From Dechloromonas sp. UBA6271 (lineage in GTDB: Bacteria > Pseudomonadota > Gammaproteobacteria > Burkholderiales > Rhodocyclaceae): a stretch of DNA of 64,000 nt. Positions 26,678-35,149 of this stretch are shown here, in pieces. The notes under the pieces are model-generated. The model saw only the letters and a program-made list of their open reading frames with translations. It made no database searches and was not told the origin of the DNA. The DNA lies in NCBI GenBank assembly GCA_002440665.1, contig DJUX01000041.1:25249-89248 (forward strand), written 5' to 3'. Each line of letters starts with the position of its first letter. The stretch's first letter is position 1. The position numbers and the translations under genes were made by a program.

Positions 26678-28521
26678 CCCAGCTTGGCCTTCAAATAGTT
26701 CAGCGCAGATTCGATGTACTCAGGACATACGTCGACATCCTCTTTCATGAGCACCGCCGCCAACCGTTGCGCCATACGGCCCTTGCCGATGGAGTCGATG
26801 TCCTTGAGGAATTGCGAGGGATCGAGTGAATCAGGATCGGTCGCGAGGCTCGCGAAGCGCGCGTGCATCTTCTTGTTGGTGGTGAGTCCCTTGATGGCTG
26901 CCAGGAAATGGTCTTCTGCCCCTGCCTTGAAAACATCGATCTCAAACGTGAATTCGTTCAGGAAGACACCGTAGTGCGGTGCGAGCTTCAGCACCTCAGC
27001 ATAGTTGGTCTCTTCCCAAACTTCTTCATCTAGCAAGTGCTGCATGATCTGGTTGACGACACGATTCTTACCATAGCTGTCCGTAACACCTGCGTCATCC
27101 GGATCCGCATCCTCCTGACTCGCATCTTCCTTCTTTGGATCGAAATCCGTCAGTACCACGAATGGGATATCGAGCCCCTTTGGCCCCAGCAATTGGACGT
27201 AAGGAGCGAAGTTGGTGCCGGCGATGGAGCAGACTGTGATGCCCATCGCATCAAAATCAAGACTCTCGTCATACAGCTTAGCCAGCGTCGGCAACAGAAA
27301 CTTTTCCGCATCGCCTTCCACTAGGATTACGCCCTTCGAGAAAAACAGTTCGCCGCGCGTGACGTCGATGTAGCGCTCCAGATCCTCGCGGTCGCTGGTA
27401 TCGAGTTTGATGCCTTTGAGAGAGCGCCCGACGGTATGCCCCTCGTCAGCGATCTGCCGCAGGACAACCACATTGGCTAGCGGCGCCACACTGGCCACAT
27501 TCGGCGAATGCGTAGTGAGCAGAATGCTGCGCGGCCCGGGTCCGGCTTGCGCGTCGTCCCGCGTTTGTAGGTAATTCCGATAGATGAGCCGCTGAAGATG
27601 AGGATGGAGATGGGCCTCGGGTTCCTCTATCGCCAGAAACGTATGTTGACGTTCCCCCTCGTCCACCAAGTATTGATGTTCCAGATGCTTCAGTGCGAGG
27701 TAAAGTACATTGGCGGAACCGAGACTGGCCTCTGCCACACCGCGCTTGCCGCCGTCGATCATCATTTGCAGCGCGCGTATCAATCGGTCAGGCTCCATCG
27801 GCGCAAAACCCAGTGCCGTTTCAACGGCATGCTTGTCTCCCACCATGGCGGTGAGCTGATCATTGACTTGGCCCACAACGTCTGCAAGTTCAGGTAATGC
27901 AGCAATTTTGGACGTTGTTTTGTGAACCTCACCGGCGATCGTGCTGAGTGCTTTTGCATCTACCGTCTTCGCAGCACGGTCAAGGAGGGGGCGCAGTGGA
28001 GAGCGAGCCCAGCGCGCGAGGTCCGATTCGGCATCGCGCAGTGCCGGAAATAGATCCAGCGGCATCCAGCGCCTCAGATCGTAGCCGACCGCGTTGTCGG
28101 GGCGGTCTCCGCCGAACACAATGAATTCGTAGTCAGCCTCGCTGCGCGGCGCACCTGCAAGCCCCGGCATGGGCTGGTAGCGATATGTGATTCGCGCCAC
28201 CATCGGGTCCGGCCGTACGAGATGATCCGCCAATACCGCCAGCAGATTTTCATCATCTTCGAAACCTCGAAACTCGACCGACACCTCAATCACGTCCTCC
28301 GCCTTCAGCGGCCGCGCCAGCCCATCCCAGAAATCATCAAGGCGCAGCTTGCGCAACGAGTCGGGAAGTGAGGGATCGAGGATCAGTCGCAACGCAAACA
28401 ACAGGTTGGTCTTGCCAACTTTGTTTTCTCCGAGGACGACGGCATGTTCGCCCAGGCGAACATCCAGCAACTTGAAGTTGCGGAAATTCTTGATAACAAT
28501 CCGGCTCAGTCGCATAGGCAT
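26674..28521 (-). CDS. gajA: Gabija GajA, OLD-family ATPase/TOPRIM nuclease
   Basis: A 615-residue overcoming-lysogenization-defect type protein. The ABC-type ATPase part has Walker A LGENKVGKTNLLFAL, Walker B LAIEEPEAHLHPHL and the H-loop LLTTHSPNVASV. The C-terminal TOPRIM nuclease has VILVEGDAEKFLLPTL and the acidic VVLTDFDPKKED. Coupled to gajB. Gabija A forms a tetrameric site-specific DNA endonuclease. A stand-alone class 2 OLD pair is the alternative name for the same architecture. Confidence 0.9.
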   Translation of the reverse strand: MPMRLSRIVIKNFRNFKLLDVRLGEHAVVLGENKVGKTNLLFALRLILDPSLPDSLRKLRLDDFWDGLARPLKAEDVIEVSVEFRGFEDDENLLAVLADHLVRPDPMVARITYRYQPMPGLAGAPRSEADYEFIVFGGDRPDNAVGYDLRRWMPLDLFPALRDAESDLARWARSPLRPLLDRAAKTVDAKALSTIAGEVHKTTSKIAALPELADVVGQVNDQLTAMVGDKHAVETALGFAPMEPDRLIRALQMMIDGGKRGVAEASLGSANVLYLALKHLEHQYLVDEGERQHTFLAIEEPEAHLHPHLQRLIYRNYLQTRDDAQAGPGPRSILLTTHSPNVASVAPLANVVVLRQIADEGHTVGRSLKGIKLDTSDREDLERYIDVTRGELFFSKGVILVEGDAEKFLLPTLAKLYDESLDFDAMGITVCSIAGTNFAPYVQLLGPKGLDIPFVVLTDFDPKKEDASQEDADPDDAGVTDSYGKNRVVNQIMQHLLDEEVWEETNYAEVLKLAPHYGVFLNEFTFEIDVFKAGAEDHFLAAIKGLTTNKKMHARFASLATDPDSLDPSQFLKDIDSIGKGRMAQRLAAVLMKEDVDVCPEYIESALNYLKAKLG

Positions 28522-28538
28522 CTTCCGTTCTTTTGGCT

Positions 28539-29471
28539 TTAAGTCTTCTTCTCCGCGCAGGAGATTGGGTGCACGTAGATGAGCCCCTTCGTTTGTGCTG
28601 CCTTAACCTTGTGGTCGATCATTTCGCGCAAGTTCAGATGCCCTTCGAGCACGAGAATCAGATCTTCGCCGTCAACGAAAAGCGTCTGAATTTCCTTGCC
28701 CATGACCAGGCTCCGGACTACTTCGACGCTGAAACCGTTGACCGAGATGAACAGGCCGCGTCCGTAGAGCTTGCCGGCCACCTTGCCAGCGAATTGGTAG
28801 ACCGGCTCATTGCTTGCCGATTTCTCCTGCCATTTAGCCTCGATCAGGTAGTGCTCTCCGTCGAACTTCACCGCACCATCGATCTGCTCGCCGTGGACGC
28901 GAAATGCTTCCGTGGCCTCTAGGCTTGAAAGCCTGGCAAGTTCGGTCAGGATGCGTTCCAATGCGTAGCCACGTTGCTGTCTTGATGTCTTGTTGGCCAA
29001 TAGGTCCAAGTACTCAGCACGCAGGACTTCCAAGGTAACTGTCGGCTGTTGGCGCGCTGTCTCGTGGGTCGCTCGCCGCTCTCGATCCGACTTGATCCTG
29101 GCATCACGGATTTCCTGCAATTGCTTCAGGTGCTCTAGATTTCTAGTCGCTGCCGCGCGATCCAGCTTGCGCAGCTTGTCGAAGTAGTACGGGTCGAAGT
29201 GTGACCACGCCAACAGCGACTGCAGCATGGCGCGAAACGGGCCAAGCCCGTTGTCAGGTCTCGCGCCTAGCTTGCCAAAGAGCACATCGACGACCTCGTG
29301 TCGCTTGAGGCCACTCTCGCCTTCGATCTGCAAGCCACTCAATTCAGCCTTCGTGCATCCGTGCTTCTCAAAGAAGCCAACGATGTCCTTGCGCGGCCAG
29401 AACAGAGACAAGATGCAGTCCTTCATGCAGCCTTTAATGTCGGCAGGGAAAGCCATTTCATTCACTCTCAT
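28539..29471 (-). CDS. Mrr-type restriction endonuclease-like protein
   Basis: A 310-residue protein with a helical N-terminal half and a C-terminal Mrr-cat-like PD-(D/E)XK domain: RGYALERILTELARL, then QIDGAVKFDGEHYLIEAKWQ, giving the catalytic D and E-x-K. The GLFISVNGFSVEVV strand-turn is typical of these domains. It starts on a TGATG overlap with the nucleotidyltransferase gene and ends 17 bases before gajA. It may be a Type IV-like modification-dependent nuclease or an accessory effector; specificity is unknown. Confidence 0.72.
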   Translation of the reverse strand: MRVNEMAFPADIKGCMKDCILSLFWPRKDIVGFFEKHGCTKAELSGLQIEGESGLKRHEVVDVLFGKLGARPDNGLGPFRAMLQSLLAWSHFDPYYFDKLRKLDRAAATRNLEHLKQLQEIRDARIKSDRERRATHETARQQPTVTLEVLRAEYLDLLANKTSRQQRGYALERILTELARLSSLEATEAFRVHGEQIDGAVKFDGEHYLIEAKWQEKSASNEPVYQFAGKVAGKLYGRGLFISVNGFSVEVVRSLVMGKEIQTLFVDGEDLILVLEGHLNLREMIDHKVKAAQTKGLIYVHPISCAEKKT

Positions 29472-30367
29472 CAGCCAATCAGGCCAAGAAGCCGCTCAAT
29501 GACATCACTCGCTTGGCGCTGTCTCAACACCCTCGCCTCGCGCAGTTCGGGTTCATCGCCCTCGCCAAATTCGAACTTGGCGACTGACACAGGGCCATCC
29601 TTGCGATAGCCCTCGATCTTTTCATCCTGGGCGAAACGGTCGCGCAGGATTGACAGAGAAGCCTTGACCACGTCGCCGTGCTTGCCTGCCAGCTCCTTGC
29701 GGAAGGCCTCGGCGACGGCTTCCGCTTCCTCGGGCGCATACTCAATGCAATAGATCAGGTCATGCGCGTCCTTACGTTCGAAGCGCTGATCGAACGCGAA
29801 TGACTTCAGGCAGGTAAAGCTGACCAAGTTGGCATGCTTGATTTGTTCAGTGGCGATGCCATTGCCGCCGAGGAGTTCAGCCTGGATCTCGGTGACTTGG
29901 TGAAGGTCAAAAACGATGGACGAATACGGGATGTTCAATGCTGAGATAGTTCCTTCGGTTGGCAATGGCTGTACCTTGCCGCCGGCGATGTCAGGCGCAT
30001 CTGCCAGCAGTTCCAGCACCATCAACGCACCGTGTTCCGTGCGGGTCTGCCAACGCCAGGAAAGCTTTGTCCCGGCACTGTTTTCGGCCCGCTCGAAGCC
30101 CATTTTCTTGAGGTTGTCCTCCAGCGTGTGATACGCCTCTGTGTCGGCTAGGATTTGCAGGTCGATTACGATGTCGACATCGAGCGTTCCTGCATGCGCT
30201 GGAACCACCGGCGGCCGAGCAGCAACCAAGTACCTCGGCGTGAGACCGCCGACCAGATAGACGGAGTCCTTCCATGGCCCCAGCCCACGCAGTAACGTCA
30301 CCAGAACGCGTTCACAGTCGAGCGTGTACCGGTCGCTGTAGCCATCGAGAGTTGCGGGCTTTGCCAT
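29471..30367 (-). CDS. AbiEii/AbiGii-like nucleotidyltransferase toxin
   Basis: A 298-residue protein of the nucleotidyltransferase superfamily: the active-site core reads VYLVGGLTPRYLV followed by HAGTLDVDIVID, i.e. GG then D-x-D. This is the pattern of AbiEii/MenT-like toxins that block tRNA function. It overlaps the AbiEi-like gene by one base (TGATG), matching an antitoxin-toxin order. The target cannot be read from sequence. Confidence 0.75.
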   Translation of the reverse strand: MAKPATLDGYSDRYTLDCERVLVTLLRGLGPWKDSVYLVGGLTPRYLVAARPPVVPAHAGTLDVDIVIDLQILADTEAYHTLEDNLKKMGFERAENSAGTKLSWRWQTRTEHGALMVLELLADAPDIAGGKVQPLPTEGTISALNIPYSSIVFDLHQVTEIQAELLGGNGIATEQIKHANLVSFTCLKSFAFDQRFERKDAHDLIYCIEYAPEEAEAVAEAFRKELAGKHGDVVKASLSILRDRFAQDEKIEGYRKDGPVSVAKFEFGEGDEPELREARVLRQRQASDVIERLLGLIG

Positions 30368-31443
30368 CAGAAGCCGATCCTTTCTTTGCGCAAGTGCTCG
30401 GCCATTTCCTTGGAGCGGCCTTCACCGCGCAAGAGGTCGAGATAGACTTGGACCGGGCTGGCCAGCCAAACACCACCGACGTTTTGCCGAAACAGCAGTT
30501 CTCCCGCCGATTTCGTCTCGATGACCGCTAGGTTTGTCCCTTCATTGACAACGCGTGCATCCAGCTCAGCCATCGCCATCTCGGCACCGGTGCTGGGCAG
30601 CAGTCGAATGCGCACCTGCGAGATGCCGGACAAGAAGGGGGCGTAACGCTGTGCAGCGGCTTCGTAGCTCGCCGCATATGCGACCTGACGCGCGTCGAAT
30701 ATCTGGCCGAGCCGTTCAATCAGCGCTTCGGACTTCAAGCCAGGCACGAAATACCGGCGCAGCACTGGCGCGCGCTGCGCGGTGAGCTGCTTCGCCCAAG
30801 CATCGAGCAACGCACCCGGTTCGCGCAGATGCCGCTCCTTGCTTGGCCCCTGCCCCCGCGACACCAACCAGTCGAACCGCTCCAACTCGCCTAGTACATC
30901 CGAGGCAGTGGACGGAGCCACCTGCGCCTGTTCGGCCACTTCGGTAACACCAAACCATTCCTCATGATTGACCAGGAGTGCGTGCAGCACCTGGGCGCGC
31001 CGCCCGGAGAAAAGCGACCGAATCGACTTTTCCAAAGTCTTCGGAGCCGGTTTGTCGATGTAGACGTAGACACCAGAGGCCGGCAGGAACAGGCTTCCGC
31101 CGCTGTCGAAGTAACCGATGCGCTCGGTTCTGAGCAGTTCTTTCGCTCCCGGTGAGAGTGATTCGGCGATGAGCAGATGTTGCACATCCGCGTAGCGACC
31201 GTGCTGCGATTTCAACTGCCACAACGCTTGGCGCACGTCTCGGGGGTAGACCGATTTCTTTGTCTCGACCAGCAAGACAATCGATTTGCCGGCGACGTGC
31301 AGATCAATCTTCGCGTCGAGGCGACCAGCGGCCTGCATGGCGGGTTCCGACAGATCCAACTCGGCATGCACGTCCGGCAGCTCTCGGAGCGAATCCAGGA
31401 GCTGTTCGATCAGGGCGCGTTCTGCGAGGGGCGACTCAGTCAT
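30367..31443 (-). CDS. AbiEi-like antitoxin/transcriptional regulator
   Basis: A 358-residue protein from ATG 31443 (an in-frame GTG at 31479 is less likely because it overlaps the operator region). The N-terminal part looks like a degenerate restriction-fold domain (AKIDLHVAGKSIVLLVETKK). A winged helix follows (WFGVTEVAEQAQVAPSTASD, then LERFDWL). The C-terminal part is of the type IV antitoxin kind. It heads the eight-gene minus-strand operon and has an 18-base palindrome about 65 bases upstream, consistent with autorepression. Confidence 0.68.
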   Translation of the reverse strand: MTESPLAERALIEQLLDSLRELPDVHAELDLSEPAMQAAGRLDAKIDLHVAGKSIVLLVETKKSVYPRDVRQALWQLKSQHGRYADVQHLLIAESLSPGAKELLRTERIGYFDSGGSLFLPASGVYVYIDKPAPKTLEKSIRSLFSGRRAQVLHALLVNHEEWFGVTEVAEQAQVAPSTASDVLGELERFDWLVSRGQGPSKERHLREPGALLDAWAKQLTAQRAPVLRRYFVPGLKSEALIERLGQIFDARQVAYAASYEAAAQRYAPFLSGISQVRIRLLPSTGAEMAMAELDARVVNEGTNLAVIETKSAGELLFRQNVGGVWLASPVQVYLDLLRGEGRSKEMAEHLRKERIGF

Positions 31444-31507
31444 GGCTGCCGTTATTTCCTGTTCAGCGAATAACGGCACTATACCGAATATTCGTCATAA
31501 CCACCAT

Positions 31508-31525
31508 ATTCGCTGCACAGCGAAT
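31508..31525. promoter_or_regulatory. Palindromic operator upstream of the defence operon
   Basis: Perfect inverted repeat ATTCGCTG-CA-CAGCGAAT. A further copy of the half site (CAGCGAAT) occurs at 31464-31471, closer to the AbiEi-like gene. Repeated half sites upstream of a winged-helix antitoxin gene are the expected layout for autoregulation. Confidence 0.65.
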
Positions 31526-31608
31526 TCCCTTCCGGGCAACTTGGCGTGCCACAGAATTCTCAATCAATATGGCGGAGACTTCATTCGGAGAGGCAATGTC
31601 GAGTTTCC

Positions 31609-32163
31609 TCAAACACGTGGATCGTCGCATTGCGCTCGGAACACGCACGTAACGCAGGCATTCCGAGAGTGCGAGCGGCGTGCCATGACTCGGCCCGCGA
31701 GAATGCCTTCCCGCTTCTTGATCAGAGCAACCATTTCTTCGTCAGTCATCAATTGAACGCGATGCGCGATTGGCAAGGCTCGCCCCGTCGGCGCCTTTAC
31801 CATCACATATCCGTAGGACGCCACCGATTTCCCCGTCTGGCCCACTACCGCCATCCTCTGCGCCGATAACTGGATCACGTCCGACAAGCAGGGCTGGTTG
31901 CTCCAGCGAGTCTTGAACTCCACCAACACGAGCAGACCGGAGGGCATCCGGTATGCCCGGTCAAGTTTCGCCACCAGTCCGACGGGCGTGAAAACCCGGA
32001 ACAGCCTTTCCATGTAGATCAACTCGGCATCCCGCAGCGCTACCGGTCGTGAGGCCCGCTCAGTCCGTGCAGCATCGGTCTCAACTGATCGCCACCGCGC
32101 CATGACCAGCGCTAAGCCTACAACGGCAATGGCGCAACCGACGCCCCACGCTAGCGCCGACAC
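31609..32163 (-). CDS. Membrane-anchored Cas4/RecB-like PD-(D/E)XK protein
   Basis: A 184-residue product if the GTG at 32163 is used, which overlaps the end of the preceding gene by 13 bases. It begins with a transmembrane segment (LAWGVGCAIAVVGLALVMA). Next come a RecB-family nuclease core (SGLLVLVEFKTRW, then DVIQLSAQRMAVV with the helical Q motif) and a C-terminal cysteine group (NACVTCVFRAQC) resembling a Cas4 iron-sulfur site. No CRISPR array is nearby, so this is a mobile-element Cas4-like protein, perhaps in DNA processing. Confidence 0.6.
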   Translation of the reverse strand: MSALAWGVGCAIAVVGLALVMARWRSVETDAARTERASRPVALRDAELIYMERLFRVFTPVGLVAKLDRAYRMPSGLLVLVEFKTRWSNQPCLSDVIQLSAQRMAVVGQTGKSVASYGYVMVKAPTGRALPIAHRVQLMTDEEMVALIKKREGILAGRVMARRSHSRNACVTCVFRAQCDDPRV

Positions 32164-32624
32164 TTGCCGTCCCCACGCGAGCCTGACCACCACCGAAATC
32201 CCATCGCTATCGCCCCCAAGACCATGCGCACAGGAACTTGCAAGGCGGGCCATCGGCGCAGGACGACGCAGATGCTGGGGGCACCCCGATAGTAGAGGCG
32301 GATCACCCGGCTCCCCCAAACGCTCGGTCGCAGCGCCTCGTCCCTGAACCGGCGCAGCACCTCCGTCTGCCAGGCCTCGCCGAACACGCAGGTGGCGATG
32401 AAGCAACGCCCCTTCCGGGCGGCCTGCGCGGAAGCCGCCAAACCTTCCCGAAGGAAGTGCTCATGCTCGACCAGCCCACGTGCACGGGCTCGCTGCTGCC
32501 CGGCCGTACGACGGCTTCCATGAAGATGCTCGAACACCACCAGCTGTTCGCAGCGGCCCATCTGTGCCAGGTCCGAAGCACTGACCATCCGGCCGCTCAC
32601 CGGCCGGCGCGATCGCTTGCCCAT
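32151..32624 (-). CDS. CFI-box protein of the ParM operon
   Basis: A 157-residue protein from ATG 32624. The distinct part is the C-terminal GRCFIATCVFGEAW block with RRFRDEALRPSVWGSRVIRL and YYRGAP, the pattern of the short CFI-type domain found in many bacterial proteins of unknown function. Its start lies seven bases after the 92-residue gene upstream, so it belongs to the ParM operon. Confidence 0.6.
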   Translation of the reverse strand: MGKRSRRPVSGRMVSASDLAQMGRCEQLVVFEHLHGSRRTAGQQRARARGLVEHEHFLREGLAASAQAARKGRCFIATCVFGEAWQTEVLRRFRDEALRPSVWGSRVIRLYYRGAPSICVVLRRWPALQVPVRMVLGAIAMGFRWWSGSRGDGKCRR

Positions 32625-32631
32625 GGCCGGC

Positions 32632-32910
32632 TCACGCGTCGATCGCTGGCGCGAAGAGGTCGTTAGTGATGTCGCCATTGCCCTCCTGCGCGCTACTTGC
32701 GGAAGGCAGATGAGGCGAGCCACGTCCCATGCCGGCGAAAACACCGCTCTGTGCCAGCAACCCATCGTAGGCCAGCAGCCGCAGGCGATTGATGCGTTTG
32801 ACGCCCTTCTGGAACTGGATCAGATCGTCGTACAGACGGGGATGGTCGGCACGCGCCAATACGAAGACCAGGCGAATGGGCGCGGCGTCCTTTACGGTAT
32901 CGGTGCTCAT
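32632..32910 (-). CDS. Small ParM-operon protein, possible partition adaptor
   Basis: A 92-residue soluble protein. The start overlaps the ParM stop in ATGA style, so translation is coupled. In ParM/StbA systems the gene just downstream of the actin commonly encodes the DNA-binding adaptor (ParR/StbB). Position suggests that role here, but I see no clear DNA-binding motif. The protein has a LVFVLARADHPRLYDDLIQF stretch and a low-complexity tail. Confidence 0.55.
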   Translation of the reverse strand: MSTDTVKDAAPIRLVFVLARADHPRLYDDLIQFQKGVKRINRLRLLAYDGLLAQSGVFAGMGRGSPHLPSASSAQEGNGDITNDLFAPAIDA

Positions 32911-33950
32911 TCGAGTTCTCCCGATGCCCCCGGAACTTGCTCCTTACCGGTGGCGGTCATCTTGCTGCTCGCGTAGTTCTGCCCGGCCAGCTGAAAACCC
33001 CGCACATTGGCGAACATCGGTTCCTTCACCTCGTGGATGCGGTGCTTCGGGAACGCCGCTTTGACGGCCTTCCTGAACAGGAACGCCCCGCCGCCGACCA
33101 GGATGATGTTCTGCAGGCTGTGGGGCGCCTCGATCCATTCCTTCATCGTCGACACGGCCTGCTCGGCGACGGTCTCGGCCAGGGGCAGCAGGCGCTTCAT
33201 GTCGTACGGCTTCTGGAAGATCACTGGGGACTTGCCGGTGCGCAGCGCCAGGTCGATGGCATCGTAGTCCCGGTAGGGCGAGCCGATGTCGTTGGTGATC
33301 TCGGTCGCCAGCAGACGCAGCACGTCCGACATGCCGCGGTTGAAGGAATAGCTCTGCTTCTGCACGAGGCGCATGCCCCGGGCCACCAGCCAGTCGAAGG
33401 TGCGCGACCCCGGGTCGATGATCAGGCTCTGCTCGTTGCCGATGATCGCCATCTTCTGGTGCTCGGAGGCGAAGTGCACCAGTGCCCCTTGCGGCTGAGC
33501 GACGGCCATGGCCTTGCCGACCGTAACGACCTTACTGCCCCCGATGTCGTGGCGGCCGGTCATGGCCTTCTCCAGCGCCGCCTTCTTGACCGCAAAGAGC
33601 GCCACCGGCAGCCCCACCACGAGGAGGTCGATGTGGCTCACCTTCATCATGGAGAGCGCCCCCCTGAGCAGCGCCATGTACTCTGGCGTCTCGGTGTACT
33701 CGTCGTGCAGTTGTTTGGCGCGGAAGGTGTCGGCGGCGAGGCTCACATCCGGCCCGACCTCGTAGAACAGCGGGCCGATGGGGATGCACACCGTTTTCTT
33801 GCGCTCGCTCGCCGGCCACGACGGCGAGTCGTCGCTCGACGGATAGGCGATGGACGGGAAACTGGCGCAGCGGATATCGGTACCGGCTGCGGCCGTGACG
33901 AACTTGGTGTTGCCGGATCCGACATCCACCGCTCTGACGATCAATTCCAT
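32907..33950 (-). CDS. parM: ParM/StbA-like actin-family ATPase
   Basis: A 347-residue actin-like protein for plasmid or element segregation. Phosphate 1 loop VDVGSGNTKFV is at the N-terminus, the phosphate 2-like IDPGSRTFDWLV in the middle, and the adenosine loop ILVGGGAFLFRKAV near the end. It is the first gene of a four-gene minus-strand set. Such genes on integrative elements help the excised circle persist during division. Confidence 0.85.
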   Translation of the reverse strand: MELIVRAVDVGSGNTKFVTAAAGTDIRCASFPSIAYPSSDDSPSWPASERKKTVCIPIGPLFYEVGPDVSLAADTFRAKQLHDEYTETPEYMALLRGALSMMKVSHIDLLVVGLPVALFAVKKAALEKAMTGRHDIGGSKVVTVGKAMAVAQPQGALVHFASEHQKMAIIGNEQSLIIDPGSRTFDWLVARGMRLVQKQSYSFNRGMSDVLRLLATEITNDIGSPYRDYDAIDLALRTGKSPVIFQKPYDMKRLLPLAETVAEQAVSTMKEWIEAPHSLQNIILVGGGAFLFRKAVKAAFPKHRIHEVKEPMFANVRGFQLAGQNYASSKMTATGKEQVPGASGELE

Positions 33951-35149
33951 GACAAGGCTCCGAGGCAGGGTTGAGGTCGATCAGCATCGACAGGGCGACC
34001 TGATCCCGCCACACGAAATCCCCACTCAAAGAGGCCGATTTCGGCATCGGGCTCGGCCCGCTGTCAGCGAACCGGCGATCCACGGACATTTCGCTGACAC
34101 CTGAAAGCCTTATCCCCTGGGCTGGGCGCGTGTGTGTCACTACGCTCTCATTCAAATAGCGGGCATCAACCCCATGCGCGGCAGTTGCCGCCGGAGCGGT
34201 CCGCGCGCGAGCATCGCCCTGAGTTCCCCCGCTCAGGACCAGAGGCAGAGATTTCCCCTGTCAAGCCCGCCCGCCGCCTCGTCGCCCGCAGCTTTGCGAC
34301 AATAAATGCGCCTTACCGCAATCTCCCGGGCGCGCAAGTGCCACCCGCAATCCTCCGCAAATCGCCGCGCTTTCGAGCCGCCCGCTTGACCGCCCTCCCC
34401 GCGTGGCGTCAACTACGGTTTCCCGAGGGCCACCTGGCCCCGCTCCATCGCGGAGCAAAAGGCGTCGCAGTCGTTACCTGCCCTTGAAGTGCCGGTCTCG
34501 AACCGGCAATGCCGTCGCCCTTGAGGCGGCGGTCCCGAGGTCTTTCTCGTAGTGCATGTCCCTGGCTTGGCCAGCGTTCATCGCTGGGCGCTCCCTGAAG
34601 CGCACCACGGACAACAGAGCACCCGGCAGGCACCCGATGCCGTGCCCCTGTTCCCGCCATCCTTTGAGCACGCGTTCCACGCAGCGCGCGGCCGTGTTTG
34701 CCCGCTTGGGCTCCCCGCGCGTCTTCGCTCACACCCTCGACACCGCCCTGGACTTTCGGTCAGGGGCGGACCCATGCGAGTGGATGGCGCTACGACTCCA
34801 GAACCGATCCACCAGATGGCGCGAGGCCTGACCTCGCCGCCGATGCCCAAGCCACGCCCCAGAGGCCGGCCGGCATCACCACCCCCATGGCTGCAGAAAT
34901 GCACGGATGGGCCGGATCAACCCGTTTCGTTTTTAAGACCGACCGAGTTGGCGAGCGCAGACGCGCTGGCCGACGAACCCCCTGGGTAGGTGCCGCGACG
35001 CCGTGGTCGCGCGCGGTGCCGAAGTTCTTGACCACTGACCGGCGTGGGCGACGGAATCCGTCCCGCCGGGAGTTGCCCTGGATTCCACTTTCATCGCCAA
35101 CATCGGTCCGCCGTTCGGGCGGCGGGCTTTCGACCATGGAGCCATTACC
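33951..35149. other. Gene-poor region with one dispersed repeat
   Basis: About 1.2 kb between parM and the recombinase gene. Open frames exist on both strands but none shows a recognisable protein. It contains one copy of the dispersed GGCGTCGCAGTCGTTACC motif (34461-34482), followed by a perfect hairpin TGCCGGT-CTCGA-ACCGGCA. Candidate sites for an origin of transfer or partition site would be looked for here. Confidence 0.5.
34461..34482 (+). repeat. Dispersed repeat motif, copy upstream of the recombinase
   Basis: GGCGTCGCAGTCGTTACC followed by TGCC; 22 of 22 bases match the copy at 50352. It is followed by a TGCCGGT/ACCGGCA hairpin. Confidence 0.75.

Noticed and set aside
34134..34989. 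Several short frames on both strands between parM and the recombinase
   Set aside because: Low-complexity Arg/Pro-rich products, no ribosome sites, no recognised domain. The 68-codon minus frame at 34474 is the least poor but not supportable.
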